Source: Corynebacterium ulcerans (lineage in GTDB: Bacteria > Actinomycetota > Actinomycetes > Mycobacteriales > Mycobacteriaceae). From it: a stretch of DNA of 64,000 nt. Shown piece after piece: positions 1 through 9,148 of this stretch. The stretch is from NCBI RefSeq assembly GCF_900187135.1, contig NZ_LT906443.1, positions 372,001 through 436,000 of the forward strand, read 5' to 3'. Under the pieces are notes generated by a model. That model was not told the origin of the DNA. It ran no database searches and saw only the letters and a program-made list of their open reading frames with translations. The translations under genes and the position numbers were made by a program. Position 1 is the first letter of the stretch; each line of letters begins with the position of its first letter.

Positions 1-1315
1 CTTTATCTGCACTCTGGTTGAGTTTGAGAGCTAATTCACCAGAGCCTTCGGAAAGTTTGACTAGCCCAGAGCTCAATTGTGCAGCGCCAACGGTAAGTTG
101 CTGGGAGCCTTCAGAAAGACGGCTCGTTCCATCCGCAAGAGTCTGCGTTCCCACGACAAGTTGCTCGGATCCATCGGAAAGTTTGTGTAGACCAGTAGAG
201 AGTTTCTGTGCCCCGTCTGTTGCTTGGTTGACACCAGAGCGGTAAGGAGCTGCGGGGTCTGAGAGCTGGCGATGAATCTCCGCAGCGCCTTGGGAAAGCT
301 TATTGAGCTGCCCAATAATTTCAGAGTTTCCACCTATGCCTTGAGCGCTAATGGACGCAATGATTGCATCCGCGCTATTTGCTAAGTCAATTGCTTGTGG
401 AATACCTGTTGCCCGTAGTTGTGCGCTCAAGTTGACCAGCGGAATAGTCAGCTGATCCTGGGCGCTACTTGCCTGACGTGCAACGCCCACAAGCTTATCG
501 ACGCCCGCCGATACTTGTCCTGCTCCATCACCCAACGTATCTGTCGCGGTATTAAGACGTTGCAGCCCAGAAGATAAAGCATCTGCGCCATCTTTTGCCG
601 TGCCGATGCCGTTATGAAGCTGCTTCGCGCCGTCGGCAAGCTTATGCGCGCCTTGATCTGCAGTATCGATGCCGTTATGAAGCTGCTTCGTACCGTCCTC
701 AAGTTTTTGTGCACCGTCTTTTGCGGTTCCCGTGCCGTCGGCAAGCTTATGCGCGCCATCGCCTGCCGCATGCAACCCGCTACCGATTGTGTTAAACCCT
801 ACCAACAGCTGATTTGCTACTTGCGCTCCAAGACGCTCATTCACGCTTGCTAGCACGCGTGCCACTACCTGATTTCCCACCGTGGTGGCCAGGAAGCCAT
901 TGGCATTGTTGTACACAGCATTGAGCTTGGCTTGGTGTGGCTTATCCGTACCCGCACTAATTGCTGCTTCAGAGAAGTCAGAGGGTAATTCGATGGCAAA
1001 ATAATAGGTGCCGTTAGCTATGCCCTCTTTTGCCGTCTCCGGATCAACTTCAATGAATTTAGCCGCCGGATTGTTGATGAGGTTTTCCACAATCTGGTCA
1101 CCGGCTTTAATATCTTTGCCGTCCTTTTTTGCGCCTTGATCAGAATTGACCACAGCCACAGGAAGCTTGTTAAGACGCCCGATCGGATCCCAGTAGGACC
1201 AGACAAAAAGGCCACCGAACAGCAGGGGCATCAAAACGATAACCACGATAGCCAGCGGGGGAAGCTTGCCATGGCCGAACCGACGAAACTCGGTTCCAAT
1301 ATGGAATAGGTTCAC
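1..1315 (-). CDS. YhgE/Pip-type membrane protein (3' end outside window)
   Basis: The frame is open from a GTG at 1315-1313 to the window edge, at least 438 codons. An upstream in-frame stop excludes a longer start, and an AAAGGGG ribosome site precedes the GTG. After about 20 residues there is one hydrophobic segment (LAIVVIVLMPLLFGGLFVW), then an extracellular domain typical of the YhgE/Pip (phage infection protein) N-terminus with a YYFAIELP segment. From about residue 170 the protein is built of short G-A-x-x-L-x-x-G repeats, the usual YhgE stalk. The C-terminal membrane part lies beyond the window. It follows an ABC-type ATPase gene closely and belongs with the divergent TetR gene. YhgE homologues are linked to export of lipids, toxins or WXG100 substrates, but the substrate here is unknown. 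Confidence 0.85.
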   Translation of the reverse strand, partial: MNLFHIGTEFRRFGHGKLPPLAIVVIVLMPLLFGGLFVWSYWDPIGRLNKLPVAVVNSDQGAKKDGKDIKAGDQIVENLINNPAAKFIEVDPETAKEGIANGTYYFAIELPSDFSEAAISAGTDKPHQAKLNAVYNNANGFLATTVGNQVVARVLASVNERLGAQVANQLLVGFNTIGSGLHAAGDGAHKLADGTGTAKDGAQKLEDGTKQLHNGIDTADQGAHKLADGAKQLHNGIGTAKDGADALSSGLQRLNTATDTLGDGAGQVSAGVDKLVGVARQASSAQDQLTIPLVNLSAQLRATGIPQAIDLANSADAIIASISAQGIGGNSEIIGQLNKLSQGAAEIHRQLSDPAAPYRSGVNQATDGAQKLSTGLHKLSDGSEQLVVGTQTLADGTSRLSEGSQQLTVGAAQLSSGLVKLSEGSGELALKLNQSADK

Positions 1316-1357
1316 TGGCCTATCCCCTTTCCTATCCGTTGGCGTTGTTGCTTCATA

Positions 1358-2125
1358 TCATTCATTGCTTTCCCCCAGCTGCAGCAGGTTATCGAGTACA
1401 TTTTTCTCCCGATCCTGTGCCCGTTTTAACGCACCAGCAACCGGTATATCTGCATCACATATTCCATCGACGTCCGAGTTAGCAGATACCGTGACTACCG
1501 GAAGTACCTCGGATACTACTTTCAGCTGCCGTAAGAGATCCGCTCGTAGACGCAGACTCCTGATCTGGTCAATATCATCCACGATAAGAAGGTCCGCATC
1601 AGGTCGCGACGTCAATGCCAAAGCAATCCTCAATGCAAAACGCTCCAGCGGGTCGAGGTCACCGACCTTCTTTTTGCCAAAGCTCTCAGTGACCTGGATA
1701 CCAAGCAGCTCTGCCGCCTGTACAAAGCTATCGATCTTCTCAATCGACGAAGGCACCCGACGCCACCAGTTACTTGTCCACGCTGCCTGCTCGCGCACCA
1801 CGGCTTTGACCGGCACAAGCCGTTCCAGGGAATCAAATTCAGGGATTCCAGCCAAAGCCACATGCTTATGGAGCTGTCGCGGAGTAGTCTTTTCTCCTGA
1901 TGCCGAGTTAAGCACCACTGTCCCCGACTTAGGCTTCATACGCCCAGCCAGGGTCAATGACAACGTGGTCGCCGAGTTTTCGCGACCGCAGTGCAGCAAT
2001 GTCAGCCCCGGTTCAACATCGAGATACGGTAATTCAGTACCGCTAGTGAGTACGAGGTCTCGAGCGGTCAGCACCACTGGTTTGTCGGGAGCCTGCGATG
2101 ACGTATGTGCTTCAGACGGGTTCAT
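1358..2125 (-). CDS. ABC-type ATPase-like protein with degenerate Walker A
   Basis: This 255-residue protein has the layout of an ABC nucleotide-binding domain. The P-loop position reads CGRENSATTLSLTLAG (about residues 46-61), where the invariant Gly-Lys before Thr is Ala-Thr. The Walker B is intact (ADLLIVDDID, about residues 182-191). The signature region (VGDLDPLERFALRIALAL) keeps the spacing but not LSGGQ. The ATG at 2125 has an AGAGGA ribosome site. The stop is 42 bases before the YhgE-type gene, so the two are probably cotranscribed and the proteins may form one complex. Loss of the P-loop lysine suggests weak or no ATP hydrolysis; it could act as a regulatory or structural partner. 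Confidence 0.75.
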   Translation of the reverse strand: MNPSEAHTSSQAPDKPVVLTARDLVLTSGTELPYLDVEPGLTLLHCGRENSATTLSLTLAGRMKPKSGTVVLNSASGEKTTPRQLHKHVALAGIPEFDSLERLVPVKAVVREQAAWTSNWWRRVPSSIEKIDSFVQAAELLGIQVTESFGKKKVGDLDPLERFALRIALALTSRPDADLLIVDDIDQIRSLRLRADLLRQLKVVSEVLPVVTVSANSDVDGICDADIPVAGALKRAQDREKNVLDNLLQLGESNE

Positions 2126-2216
2126 TTATTCCTCTGCTTCACTGGTTTACGAGAACCAAAGTGAGATGTTACCCTCCACATTGGAGTCACCAACATATTT
2201 CTCTCCCTGTACTGCA

Positions 2217-2257
2217 ATGTCAAACAGACCCGCGCAAATGTCAAACAGACCCGCGCA
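2217..2257. repeat. Two 20-bp direct repeats, 21-bp period
   Basis: The 20-base unit ATGTCAAACAGACCCGCGCA occurs at 2217-2236 and again, identical, at 2238-2257. The period of 21 bases is two helical turns, so a protein would meet both copies on one DNA face. The repeats lie between the divergent ATPase-like gene and the tetR start, where an autoregulatory operator would be expected. Binding by the TetR protein is inference. Confidence 0.6.
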
Positions 2258-2307
2258 CAGATGCTTCATCAAAGCCCCTACCCTCTCCCAGCACAAGGAA
2301 ACCCATA

Positions 2308-2910
2308 ATGCGATCCGACGCCATGCGTAGACGTAACAGTCTCATTGAAGCCGGGATGTCCCTACTTATTAAAGATGGAAAGGACATGACGCTTGAATCA
2401 GTAGCCGAAGAAGCCGGAGTAGGCATTGCCACCTTGTACCGCAATTTCCCCACCCGCAACGACCTAGTCCATAGCTGCATCATCGCTATTGCCGACAGAG
2501 GAATAGCTGAACTCAAGCGCATAGCCGACAATCCACCTTGCGATCAGGAAACTGCACTAAACCAGCTTAATGAGCTGGTTAACCTCATCACGGCCGTCGG
2601 CCTCAACATACTCATCCCTGCGCTGGTCCAACCGGAGGAAAAACAACTTCCGCCCGATTTTATGAGGCCCCGCGAAGCACTTTTCACCCAGATTCGCAGA
2701 ATCGACACGAATCTCCGTACCACAGGCCTTATCCATTCCAGTATCTCCGGCATTGACTTTTACACTGGAATAATCGCGCTATGTGCGCCCCCACACTTTG
2801 ATATGGGGACGCACCCAGCCCCCTCAACAAAACATCTCATCACGATCTATCTAGCCGGGTGCCGCGCCGGAATATCTGCTAAGGAGGCCTCTTCATCGTG
2901 CGAACAGTGA
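2308..2910 (+). CDS. TetR-family transcriptional regulator
   Basis: The ATG at 2308 has an AAGGAA ribosome site seven bases upstream, giving 200 residues, a normal TetR length; the frame is open further upstream but that part is not protein-like. The N-terminus holds the TetR helix-turn-helix (MTLESVAEEAGVGIATLYRNF, about residues 27-47), followed by an all-helical ligand-binding part of no recognised specificity. It is divergent from the ATPase/YhgE genes and overlaps the next gene by 13 bases, so it is probably cotranscribed with the FMN reductase. It likely controls this small locus, perhaps through the 21-bp-period repeats. Confidence 0.85.
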   Translation: MRSDAMRRRNSLIEAGMSLLIKDGKDMTLESVAEEAGVGIATLYRNFPTRNDLVHSCIIAIADRGIAELKRIADNPPCDQETALNQLNELVNLITAVGLNILIPALVQPEEKQLPPDFMRPREALFTQIRRIDTNLRTTGLIHSSISGIDFYTGIIALCAPPHFDMGTHPAPSTKHLITIYLAGCRAGISAKEASSSCEQ

Positions 2911-3434
2911 CCATTGTGTCCGCAGGGTTATCCACACCGTCAAGTTCTTTAGCTCTCGCTCAAGAAATCGCCAGTGAGGTTCGCAAAGAAGTTGCAGCCT
3001 CAGGACAAACACTCACCGTACAGATCATAGAGTTACGCACTCTTGCGGTCGATCTCGCACACTCAGTGACAGAGAATGCTACTTCTGCGCAATTACAGCA
3101 AGCTATCGATTCTGTACGATCTGCCGACGCTCTCATTGCGGTAACCCCGGTGTTTAAAGCCAGCTATTCTGGCCTTTTCAAGATGTTCTTTGACGTGTTA
3201 CACCCCCAAGACATTCATGAAATGCCAGTGATCATCGCCGCTAATGCAGGCTCCCAGCGACATGCGCTCGTCCTTGAATACGCCGTACGTCCCTTGTTTA
3301 CGTATCTCAAAGCGGCAACTGTTCCCACTGCAATTCTGGCCACACCACACGACAGGTTGCCGGAAAACTCCGATGCATTCTGTCACCGAATCCGCCGCGC
3401 TGCACACGAGCTTGCGCTTCTTTTAACCCCCTAG
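2898..3434 (+). CDS. NADPH-dependent FMN reductase family protein
   Basis: The 178-residue protein begins at a GTG at 2898 with a good AAGGAGG site at 2881-2887. It has a flavodoxin-like fold: an N-terminal TIVSAGLSTPSSS phosphate-binding loop, ALIAVTPVFKASYSGLFKMFFD (about residues 74-95) typical of NADPH:FMN reductases, and a later NAGSQRHALVLEYAVRPL segment. Relatives in Corynebacterium (CE1759-type reductases) often pair with luciferase-like monooxygenases, but none is adjacent here. It should supply reduced flavin or reduce quinone-like compounds in the cytoplasm. Overlap with tetR suggests joint regulation. Confidence 0.8.
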   Translation: MRTVTIVSAGLSTPSSSLALAQEIASEVRKEVAASGQTLTVQIIELRTLAVDLAHSVTENATSAQLQQAIDSVRSADALIAVTPVFKASYSGLFKMFFDVLHPQDIHEMPVIIAANAGSQRHALVLEYAVRPLFTYLKAATVPTAILATPHDRLPENSDAFCHRIRRAAHELALLLTP

Positions 3435-3663
3435 GACTCCAAAAAATACGGTGTTTTCTTCTGATCACACGGCAATAGCAATAAATTCTGACTATGAATG
3501 TAGAATCATCACACCCTGCATTACCCCAGAAAACAGACTTAGGTAGTGCCACAATCACAAGCTGATAGATCGCTAGACGCCATATCACCGCCATTCGGGG
3601 GCTGATTTTGTTGTGCTCTATCTCTACTATGGATCTCACTCACCCGTTTTAAAAGGAGCACAG

Positions 3664-5070
3664 ATGACCATCAGCATCATCGACTTGTTCAGCATCGGCA
3701 TCGGCCCCTCGTCCTCACACACTGTAGGACCGATGCGCGCTGCAAACCATTTTTCCAGTGCACATCCAGAACTCTTAGAGGCAAAAATTTCCGTCACCTT
3801 GCACGGTTCTCTTGCCGCGACCGGAGTCGGCCACGGAACTGACCGCGCAACCATACTTGGCCTTGTAGGTTATGAACCAACCACTACTACTCCCGATATT
3901 GCCCCAGCATTCGGCGAACCAGTAGCCACCGAAGGCACAGTCACTGGCCCTGACGGCACTGTCTCTTACCAGCTTATTTTTGATCCCACGCCTCTTCCAG
4001 AGCATCCCAACGCGATGACTTTTATCGCCTATGATGTCGAGGGAAACCAGCTAGCCGACCCCGAGGTGTATTTCTCCGTCGGCGGCGGATTCATCCTGAC
4101 CAAGCAGGAATTCCAGGCGCAACAAGAGCCCCTTGGCTCTGGGGCATCCACGACCTCCCGGGTTTCTTCAGAAGACCCCCTACCGTATCGGTTCCATACA
4201 GGCGACGAGCTGTTATCCGTATGCAAGCAATCCGGTCTTTCCGTAGCAGAGATCATGATGGCCAACGAGATAGCAATCCATGGAGATGCAGCACCCGTCA
4301 TCCGGCACATTGATGCAGTCTGGGAAGCCATGCAGGAATGCGTAGTCCAGGGCATTAAAACGCCAGGCATTTTGCCAGGTGGTCTTGACGTCCAACGCCG
4401 CGCACCTGAACTCCATGAGTACCTTCAACGCAGCATAGATAATGCTCACGACGATGCACTGCACGCAATGGAGTGGGTCAACCTCTACGCTCTTGCGGTC
4501 AACGAGGAGAATGCCGCAGGCGGCCGCATTGTCACAGCCCCTACCAACGGTGCGGCAGGCATTATTCCGGCAGTCATGCACTACGCCCGGGACTTCCGCA
4601 AAGATTTGTCCCCTCATTGGCACCGCGACTTCCTCCTATCCGCAGCAGCGGTAGGAGTGATCATTAAACTTAACGCTTCCATTTCAGGAGCAGAGGTCGG
4701 ATGCCAAGGAGAAGTTGGCTCAGCCTCAGCAATGGCAGCAGCCGGCCTATGCCAAGTCATGGGCGGCACCCCCGAGCAGGTAGAGCATGCAGGAGAAATA
4801 GCACTTGAACATAATCTCGGCCTCACCTGCGACCCAGTAGCTGGCTTAGTTCAGATCCCCTGTATCGAACGCAACGCAATCGGCGGCGTAAAATCCATCA
4901 ACGCAGCACGCTTGTCGCTTATTGAGACCGGGCCTCACCGCGTTAAGCTCGACGAAGTTGTCAAAACGATGGCAGATACCGGCAGAGACATGCTCACAAA
5001 GTATAAAGAGACCTCCATGGGAGGCCTGGCAGTTAACCTCGGACTTCCAGTTAACCTTACCGAGTGCTAA
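3664..5070 (+). CDS. sdaA: L-serine ammonia-lyase, single chain
   Basis: L-serine dehydratase converts L-serine to pyruvate and ammonia using a [4Fe-4S] cluster in the cytoplasm. The ATG at 3664 has an AAAAGGAG site and gives 468 residues. The N-terminus carries [18 protein letters not shown], the hallmark of the beta domain. The alpha domain has [13 protein letters not shown] and three cysteines at about residues 347, 389 and 400 ([21 protein letters not shown]), which match the cluster ligands of the family. The gene stands alone, with a 229-base upstream gap and a strong terminator after it. Confidence 0.95.
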   Translation: MTISIIDLFSIGIGPSSSHTVGPMRAANHFSSAHPELLEAKISVTLHGSLAATGVGHGTDRATILGLVGYEPTTTTPDIAPAFGEPVATEGTVTGPDGTVSYQLIFDPTPLPEHPNAMTFIAYDVEGNQLADPEVYFSVGGGFILTKQEFQAQQEPLGSGASTTSRVSSEDPLPYRFHTGDELLSVCKQSGLSVAEIMMANEIAIHGDAAPVIRHIDAVWEAMQECVVQGIKTPGILPGGLDVQRRAPELHEYLQRSIDNAHDDALHAMEWVNLYALAVNEENAAGGRIVTAPTNGAAGIIPAVMHYARDFRKDLSPHWHRDFLLSAAAVGVIIKLNASISGAEVGCQGEVGSASAMAAAGLCQVMGGTPEQVEHAGEIALEHNLGLTCDPVAGLVQIPCIERNAIGGVKSINAARLSLIETGPHRVKLDEVVKTMADTGRDMLTKYKETSMGGLAVNLGLPVNLTEC

Positions 5071-5080
5071 TTACAGTTGA

Positions 5081-5121
5081 AGGCCTTGACCCCAGAGCAG
5101 ATGTTTCTGGGGGCAAGGCCT
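5081..5121. terminator. Terminator shared by sdaA and hisS
   Basis: The arms AGGCCTTG-A-CCCCAGA and TCTGGGGGCAAGGCCT form a long GC-rich hairpin between two convergent genes. It can act in both directions. Confidence 0.8.
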
Positions 5122-5136
5122 TTGCCTATCGCATGG

Positions 5137-6408
5137 TTAAAGACGTGCTTTTAGATCAGCTACCAACTCGTCTATAGCTATATCGCGTTGTTCCTTCGAG
5201 ACCATATCTTTTACTGCAACAACGCCTTGTTCCAGTTCTCGGTCTCCCACCACAAGCGTAAAACGAGCTCCCGCACGATCGGCACCTTTCATAGCACCTT
5301 TCAAGCCACGGTCACCATAAGACATGTCCGCAGAGATCCCCTGCGCACGCAGCTTATCGACGATGCCGACCATACTCCGCTTGGCCGCTGCTCCCATCGG
5401 AACGCCAAAAACAGCAACACGGGATCCGTCAGTAACAGTTTTTTCTTCTGCTTGAAGTGCCAACAGACAACGATCAACGCCCAAGGCATAACCGATTCCA
5501 GAAAGTTCCTGTCCTCCAAGCTGTGCCATCAAGCCGTCATAGCGGCCTCCGCCACCGATGCCCGACTGTGCGCCAAGGCCATCGTGAACAAACTCGAACG
5601 TGGTCTTGGTGTAGTAATCCAAGCCGCGCACCATTCGTGGGTTGACTGTATACGCCACCCCAAGGTCATCAAGAAGGCCCGTCACCGTTTCAAAGTGCTC
5701 GCGGCATTCAGAAGAAAGGTTATCCAGCATGAGAGGTGCATCAGCCGTCATCTCACGCACCTCAGGGCGTTTGTCATCGAGAACACGCAGCGGATTGATC
5801 TCAGCCCTGCGGCGAGTTTCTTCATCGAGAGGCAACGCAAAGAGAAAATCCTGGAGCTTTTGACGGTACGCCGGGCGGCAGGAGTCGTCGCCAAGCGAGG
5901 TTAGTTCCAGCCTATATCCCTGCAGTCCGATGGCTTTAAGAGATCTGTCAGCAAGAGCAATGACTTCTGCGTCCAACGCTGGGTCATCAATGCCGATCGC
6001 CTCGACACCCACTTGCTGCAGCTGTCGATACCGGCCAGCTTGCGGACGCTCATAGCGGAAAAAGGGGCCATAATAATTGAGCTTTACCGGAAGCTGCCCG
6101 CGATCAAGGTTGTGTTCGATCACTGCCCGCATAACGCCGGCGGTGCCCTCAGGACGCAATGTCACGGAGCGCTCTCCGCGATCAGCAAAGGTATACATCT
6201 CCTTGGACACAACATCGGTTGACTCACCGACGCCCCGAGCAAAAAGTGTTGTCTCTTCAAACACAGGAAGCTCGATGTGCTCGTAACCGGCAAGATGGGC
6301 CTGATGCGCGAAGGTGTCTCGAACACCAAGGAATTCCGGCGATACCGGCGGAATATAGTCAGGCACGCCTTTCGGTGCCGAGATTGTCTGAAGCTTCTTT
6401 GTACTCAC
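5137..6408 (-). CDS. hisS: Histidyl-tRNA synthetase
   Basis: This class II synthetase of 423 residues charges tRNA-His. Motif 2 is visible at about residues 115-130 ([16 protein letters not shown]), the histidine-specific RGLDYYTKT motif follows near residue 260, and motif 3 ([11 protein letters not shown]) lies near residue 300. The anticodon-binding domain is at the C-terminus. The ATG at 6408 gives the usual N-terminus with [11 protein letters not shown]. The MBL-hydrolase gene lies 82 bases upstream on the same strand, the same order as in mycobacteria. Confidence 0.96.
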   Translation of the reverse strand: MSTKKLQTISAPKGVPDYIPPVSPEFLGVRDTFAHQAHLAGYEHIELPVFEETTLFARGVGESTDVVSKEMYTFADRGERSVTLRPEGTAGVMRAVIEHNLDRGQLPVKLNYYGPFFRYERPQAGRYRQLQQVGVEAIGIDDPALDAEVIALADRSLKAIGLQGYRLELTSLGDDSCRPAYRQKLQDFLFALPLDEETRRRAEINPLRVLDDKRPEVREMTADAPLMLDNLSSECREHFETVTGLLDDLGVAYTVNPRMVRGLDYYTKTTFEFVHDGLGAQSGIGGGGRYDGLMAQLGGQELSGIGYALGVDRCLLALQAEEKTVTDGSRVAVFGVPMGAAAKRSMVGIVDKLRAQGISADMSYGDRGLKGAMKGADRAGARFTLVVGDRELEQGVVAVKDMVSKEQRDIAIDELVADLKARL

Positions 6409-6490
6409 AACGAACCACTTTAGTCATGAGTAGCCAAGAACGCGCAGTGGGTTCACACAATCGCGCACATGCTTGGCCTCTAGCGGGTTT

Positions 6491-7129
6491 TTAGACAAAG
6501 GGGCGCAAGTATGGATTGTTCATCCGTTCAGCGCGCATCGTTGTCATTGGGCCGTGCCCCGGCAAAATCTGAAGAGAATTATCAAGGGAAAGGACTTGAT
6601 TTTTTAAAGTTTCCTGCATTGCTTGAGGGTCGGAGTGCATCAGATCAGTCCGCCCGATGGATCCCTTGAAAAGAATATCTCCTGAAAAACAGAACTCCGA
6701 ACCCACTAAAAGTACAGAACCTGGCGAATGTCCAGGTCCATGCCGCACCTCAAACTTTTCTCCCCCAAGTTCAATGCGTTGCCCGTGCTCTAGGCTTTGG
6801 ACGTTATTAGGTAACGGCATATCCTCGACAGCAAAAAGCAACAGAGACTCTTTGGACATTCCTTTACCTTTATCCAGGAAAGCGGCATCTGCATCGTGGA
6901 TATACACTGGAACGCCCCACTTGTTTGCCAATGCTGCTGCATCACGAACGTGATCTATATGTCCGTGCGTGAGCACTATCTGAACAAGAGATACCTTCTG
7001 CTCAGCAAGAAACGCCTCAATCTGAGGCTGCGCATGCATCCCAGGATCAATAACACTGGCTTGATTGTCATGAACCACGGCATAACAGTTCGTTTGATAG
7101 GGACCCGTAGCAAAGCCAAGAATTTCCAT
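6491..7129 (-). CDS. MBL-fold hydrolase (glyoxalase II-like)
   Basis: The 212-residue protein has the metallo-beta-lactamase metal motif THGHIDH at residues 54-60, a second metal histidine in GPGHSPGSV, an FSGDILFKGSIGRTD aspartate segment and a terminal LPGHGPMTT histidine. This is the single-domain form common in actinobacteria, often annotated as hydroxyacylglutathione hydrolase. Because actinobacteria use mycothiol rather than glutathione, the true thioester substrate is unclear. It precedes hisS on the same strand. Confidence 0.85.
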   Translation of the reverse strand: MEILGFATGPYQTNCYAVVHDNQASVIDPGMHAQPQIEAFLAEQKVSLVQIVLTHGHIDHVRDAAALANKWGVPVYIHDADAAFLDKGKGMSKESLLLFAVEDMPLPNNVQSLEHGQRIELGGEKFEVRHGPGHSPGSVLLVGSEFCFSGDILFKGSIGRTDLMHSDPQAMQETLKNQVLSLDNSLQILPGHGPMTTMRAERMNNPYLRPFV

Positions 7130-7188
7130 AGCACCCTACTTTAGGCCCCTACCGTACCGAACACGAAGAATCGCCCGCTTTGATAGAC

Positions 7189-7686
7189 CTAGCGCAGCGC
7201 AGCTAGAGCCGTGTCGTAATTTGGCTCCTCAGTAATCTCTGAAACCAACTCTCGATGATGAACAACGCCTTGTTCATCAGTAACTACTACAGCTCGCCCA
7301 AACAGGCCTTTCAATGGCGAATCCTCTAGAACAACACCAAAGTCTTGACCAAAATCGGAGCGGAAAGCCGATGCCGGGATCACATTATCCAAGCCTTCTG
7401 CAGCGCAGAAGCGGCTAAGAGCGAAGGGAAGGTCCATAGAGACACACAAGACAACTGTGTTATCCATTCCGCTTGCAAGCTCGTTAAAGCGGCGAACGGA
7501 TGCTGCGCACACGTCAGTATCTACTGACGGGAAGATATTAAAAACAATGCGCTTTCCCGCAAAAGTAGCCTCATTGAGATCACCAAGGTCAACCCCTGTG
7601 AGCGTGAATCGTTTAATCTGTTCCCCCACATCCGGGAGATTTCCACTGGTGCTTACGCTAGTTCCATGAAAATGTGTCATTGCCAT
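7189..7686 (-). CDS. tpx: Thiol peroxidase (Tpx, atypical 2-Cys peroxiredoxin)
   Basis: Tpx reduces hydroperoxides using thioredoxin. The peroxidatic cysteine is in [16 protein letters not shown] and the resolving cysteine in [14 protein letters not shown], the standard Tpx pair. I place the start at ATG 7686 because it gives 165 residues, the family length; a TTG at 7713 or ATG at 7680 are alternatives and none has a clear ribosome site. The gene is monocistronic and diverges from the cyclophilin gene. Confidence 0.9.
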   Translation of the reverse strand: MAMTHFHGTSVSTSGNLPDVGEQIKRFTLTGVDLGDLNEATFAGKRIVFNIFPSVDTDVCAASVRRFNELASGMDNTVVLCVSMDLPFALSRFCAAEGLDNVIPASAFRSDFGQDFGVVLEDSPLKGLFGRAVVVTDEQGVVHHRELVSEITEEPNYDTALAALR

Positions 7687-7897
7687 GCCAGCCACAATAG
7701 GTGTCGACGGCAAACTTCGCCATAGTGAGGTCAGAAAAACCTGAGCTTCCTCACAGATTCAGCTTTCACATCGGTCTAGATATCGACCTAGATAACGGCA
7801 TCAGTTTTAATCAAGTGTTGCCGCCCACTAGGCTCAGGTTAGAATAATTCGCGACTTCATCCGCGCAAAGTTCAACAAAACGTAAGGAAACTAACCT

Positions 7898-8752
7898 GTG
7901 AGCAATAATAAACAGCGTCGCGAAGAATCAATGCGCGCGCTAGAAAAAGAAATTAAGTCGCGGGATCGCTCCGAGAAGACCAAGCCCCTCGGAGTTGTAG
8001 CCACGGCTGCGGTAGCTGTTCTAGCTATCGTCGGTGGAATCTATTGGGCCAATTCTTCTGGGTCCAACGAGGAGCAGGTTTCCGCAGAGTCTTCCTCTGC
8101 CGCCACAACCACGCCAGAAAAGCCGGATTTCAAACCGTTATCGCTCACACGTGAAAAAGCCCTCCCCGATTCCGTATCTTGTGAGTACAAGGATGCAGGC
8201 AAGGCTTCCAAAGAAGTATCCAAGCCCAAGACCTCTGATGTGACCACCAAAGGCACGGTCACAGTTGATCTCAAGACCAATAAAGGCGACGTGGGACTAG
8301 AACTGGACCGCTCGGTCTCCCCGTGCACAGTTAATGCTATTGAGCATCTAGCCTCCGAAGGCTACTACGACAACACCGTTTGCCACCGTCTGACCACCAA
8401 CGGCATCTTTGTCCTCCAGTGCGGCGACCCAAGCGGCGCTGGCTCCGGCGGCCCAGGCTTCCAATTTGCCAACGAGTACCCAACGGATGAAATGAAGGGC
8501 GCAACCACGCCGGTTGTCTATGGGCGTGGAACCATCGCCATGGCCAACGCTGGCAACGACACCAACGGCTCCCAGTTCTTCCTCAATTACAAGGACTCGC
8601 CACTTCCACCGAACTACACCTACTTTGGCAAGATCTCGGACAGCGGACTGAAGACTCTCGACGCCATCGCAGAAGCAGGCGTCAAGGGCGGAGCTACTGA
8701 TGGCGCGCCTGCTGAAGAGGTTAAGATCGAAAAAGCAACCGTGAAGTCGTAG
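7898..8752 (+). CDS. ppiB: Membrane-anchored peptidyl-prolyl cis-trans isomerase (cyclophilin)
   Basis: The GTG at 7898 has a GTAAGGAAA ribosome site and gives 284 residues. A charged N-terminus is followed by one transmembrane segment (about residues 32-50, PLGVVATAAVAVLAIVGGIYWA), a Ser/Thr-rich linker, then a cyclophilin domain from about residue 115. The domain carries YYDNTVCHRL, the GAGSGGPGFQFANE loop and AMANAGNDTNGSQFFL. It should act on proteins outside the membrane. The position next to relA matches Rv2582 of M. tuberculosis. Confidence 0.92.
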   Translation: MSNNKQRREESMRALEKEIKSRDRSEKTKPLGVVATAAVAVLAIVGGIYWANSSGSNEEQVSAESSSAATTTPEKPDFKPLSLTREKALPDSVSCEYKDAGKASKEVSKPKTSDVTTKGTVTVDLKTNKGDVGLELDRSVSPCTVNAIEHLASEGYYDNTVCHRLTTNGIFVLQCGDPSGAGSGGPGFQFANEYPTDEMKGATTPVVYGRGTIAMANAGNDTNGSQFFLNYKDSPLPPNYTYFGKISDSGLKTLDAIAEAGVKGGATDGAPAEEVKIEKATVKS

Positions 8753-8818
8753 AAAACAACACAGCCATTCCCGCTTCAAGGAGAACCTTATATAGGTCAT
8801 CCTGAGGACAATAACCCG

Positions 8819-8875
8819 AGAGCCTTATTGAGATCCCGTTATACAGCGGAGACTCAATAAGGCTCTTAAACTTTT
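8819..8875 (+). terminator. Terminator after cyclophilin gene
   Basis: The perfect 14-bp arms AGAGCCTTATTGAG (8819-8832) and CTCAATAAGGCTCT (8853-8866) are followed by TAAACTTTTT. Confidence 0.85.
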
Positions 8876-9074
8876 TGCCACATGACTACATGAAGCAAAA
8901 CACACAGCTAAAAACTTAATAAAAGTTGAGCAAATGCTGACATAAATATATAGTTGACCTGAAATAAGTTTCACCATTCCCCCGAATCGGAAATGCAATC
9001 TTTGCAGACTCCCTACTTTTCACACATAAGTAAGGTGATACTCATTTCCCCTGACAGCGTGTGAAAAAGAAAAG

Positions 9075-9118
9075 TTGCGCAAAGGTGTGCGACTAGACTA
9101 CCATCACCGTCAGTCTAG
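9075..9118 (+). promoter_or_regulatory. Promoter candidate with CTAGACT inverted repeat
   Basis: A -35-like TTGCGC (9075-9080) and a TACCAT (9099-9104) are 18 bases apart. A perfect inverted repeat CTAGACT-N12-AGTCTAG (9093-9099 and 9112-9118) covers the -10 and expected start. It could be an operator or the base of a 5' mRNA hairpin before the exported protein gene. Confidence 0.45.
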
Positions 9119-9148
9119 ATTTCCCTTAACCTAAAGGACCCATTAGCT

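Larger units (their letters stand above)
8753..9148. other. 396-bp intergenic region
   Basis: It holds the cyclophilin terminator (8819-8875), an AT-rich stretch, and the promoter and inverted repeat of the small exported protein (9075-9118). I see no further gene. Confidence 0.6.

Noticed and set aside
604..760. Regular repeats that could suggest a CRISPR array
   Set aside because: The repeats are coding, part of the YhgE stalk, with no unique spacers of constant length.
2098..2307. N-terminal extension of the TetR frame
   Set aside because: It would cross the repeat region and the divergent gene start; the ATG at 2308 has the ribosome site and normal family length.
9128..9140. CTTAACCTAAAG as a DtxR half-site before the small exported protein
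   Set aside because: Only one half matches the 19-bp DtxR box; the other half is absent.
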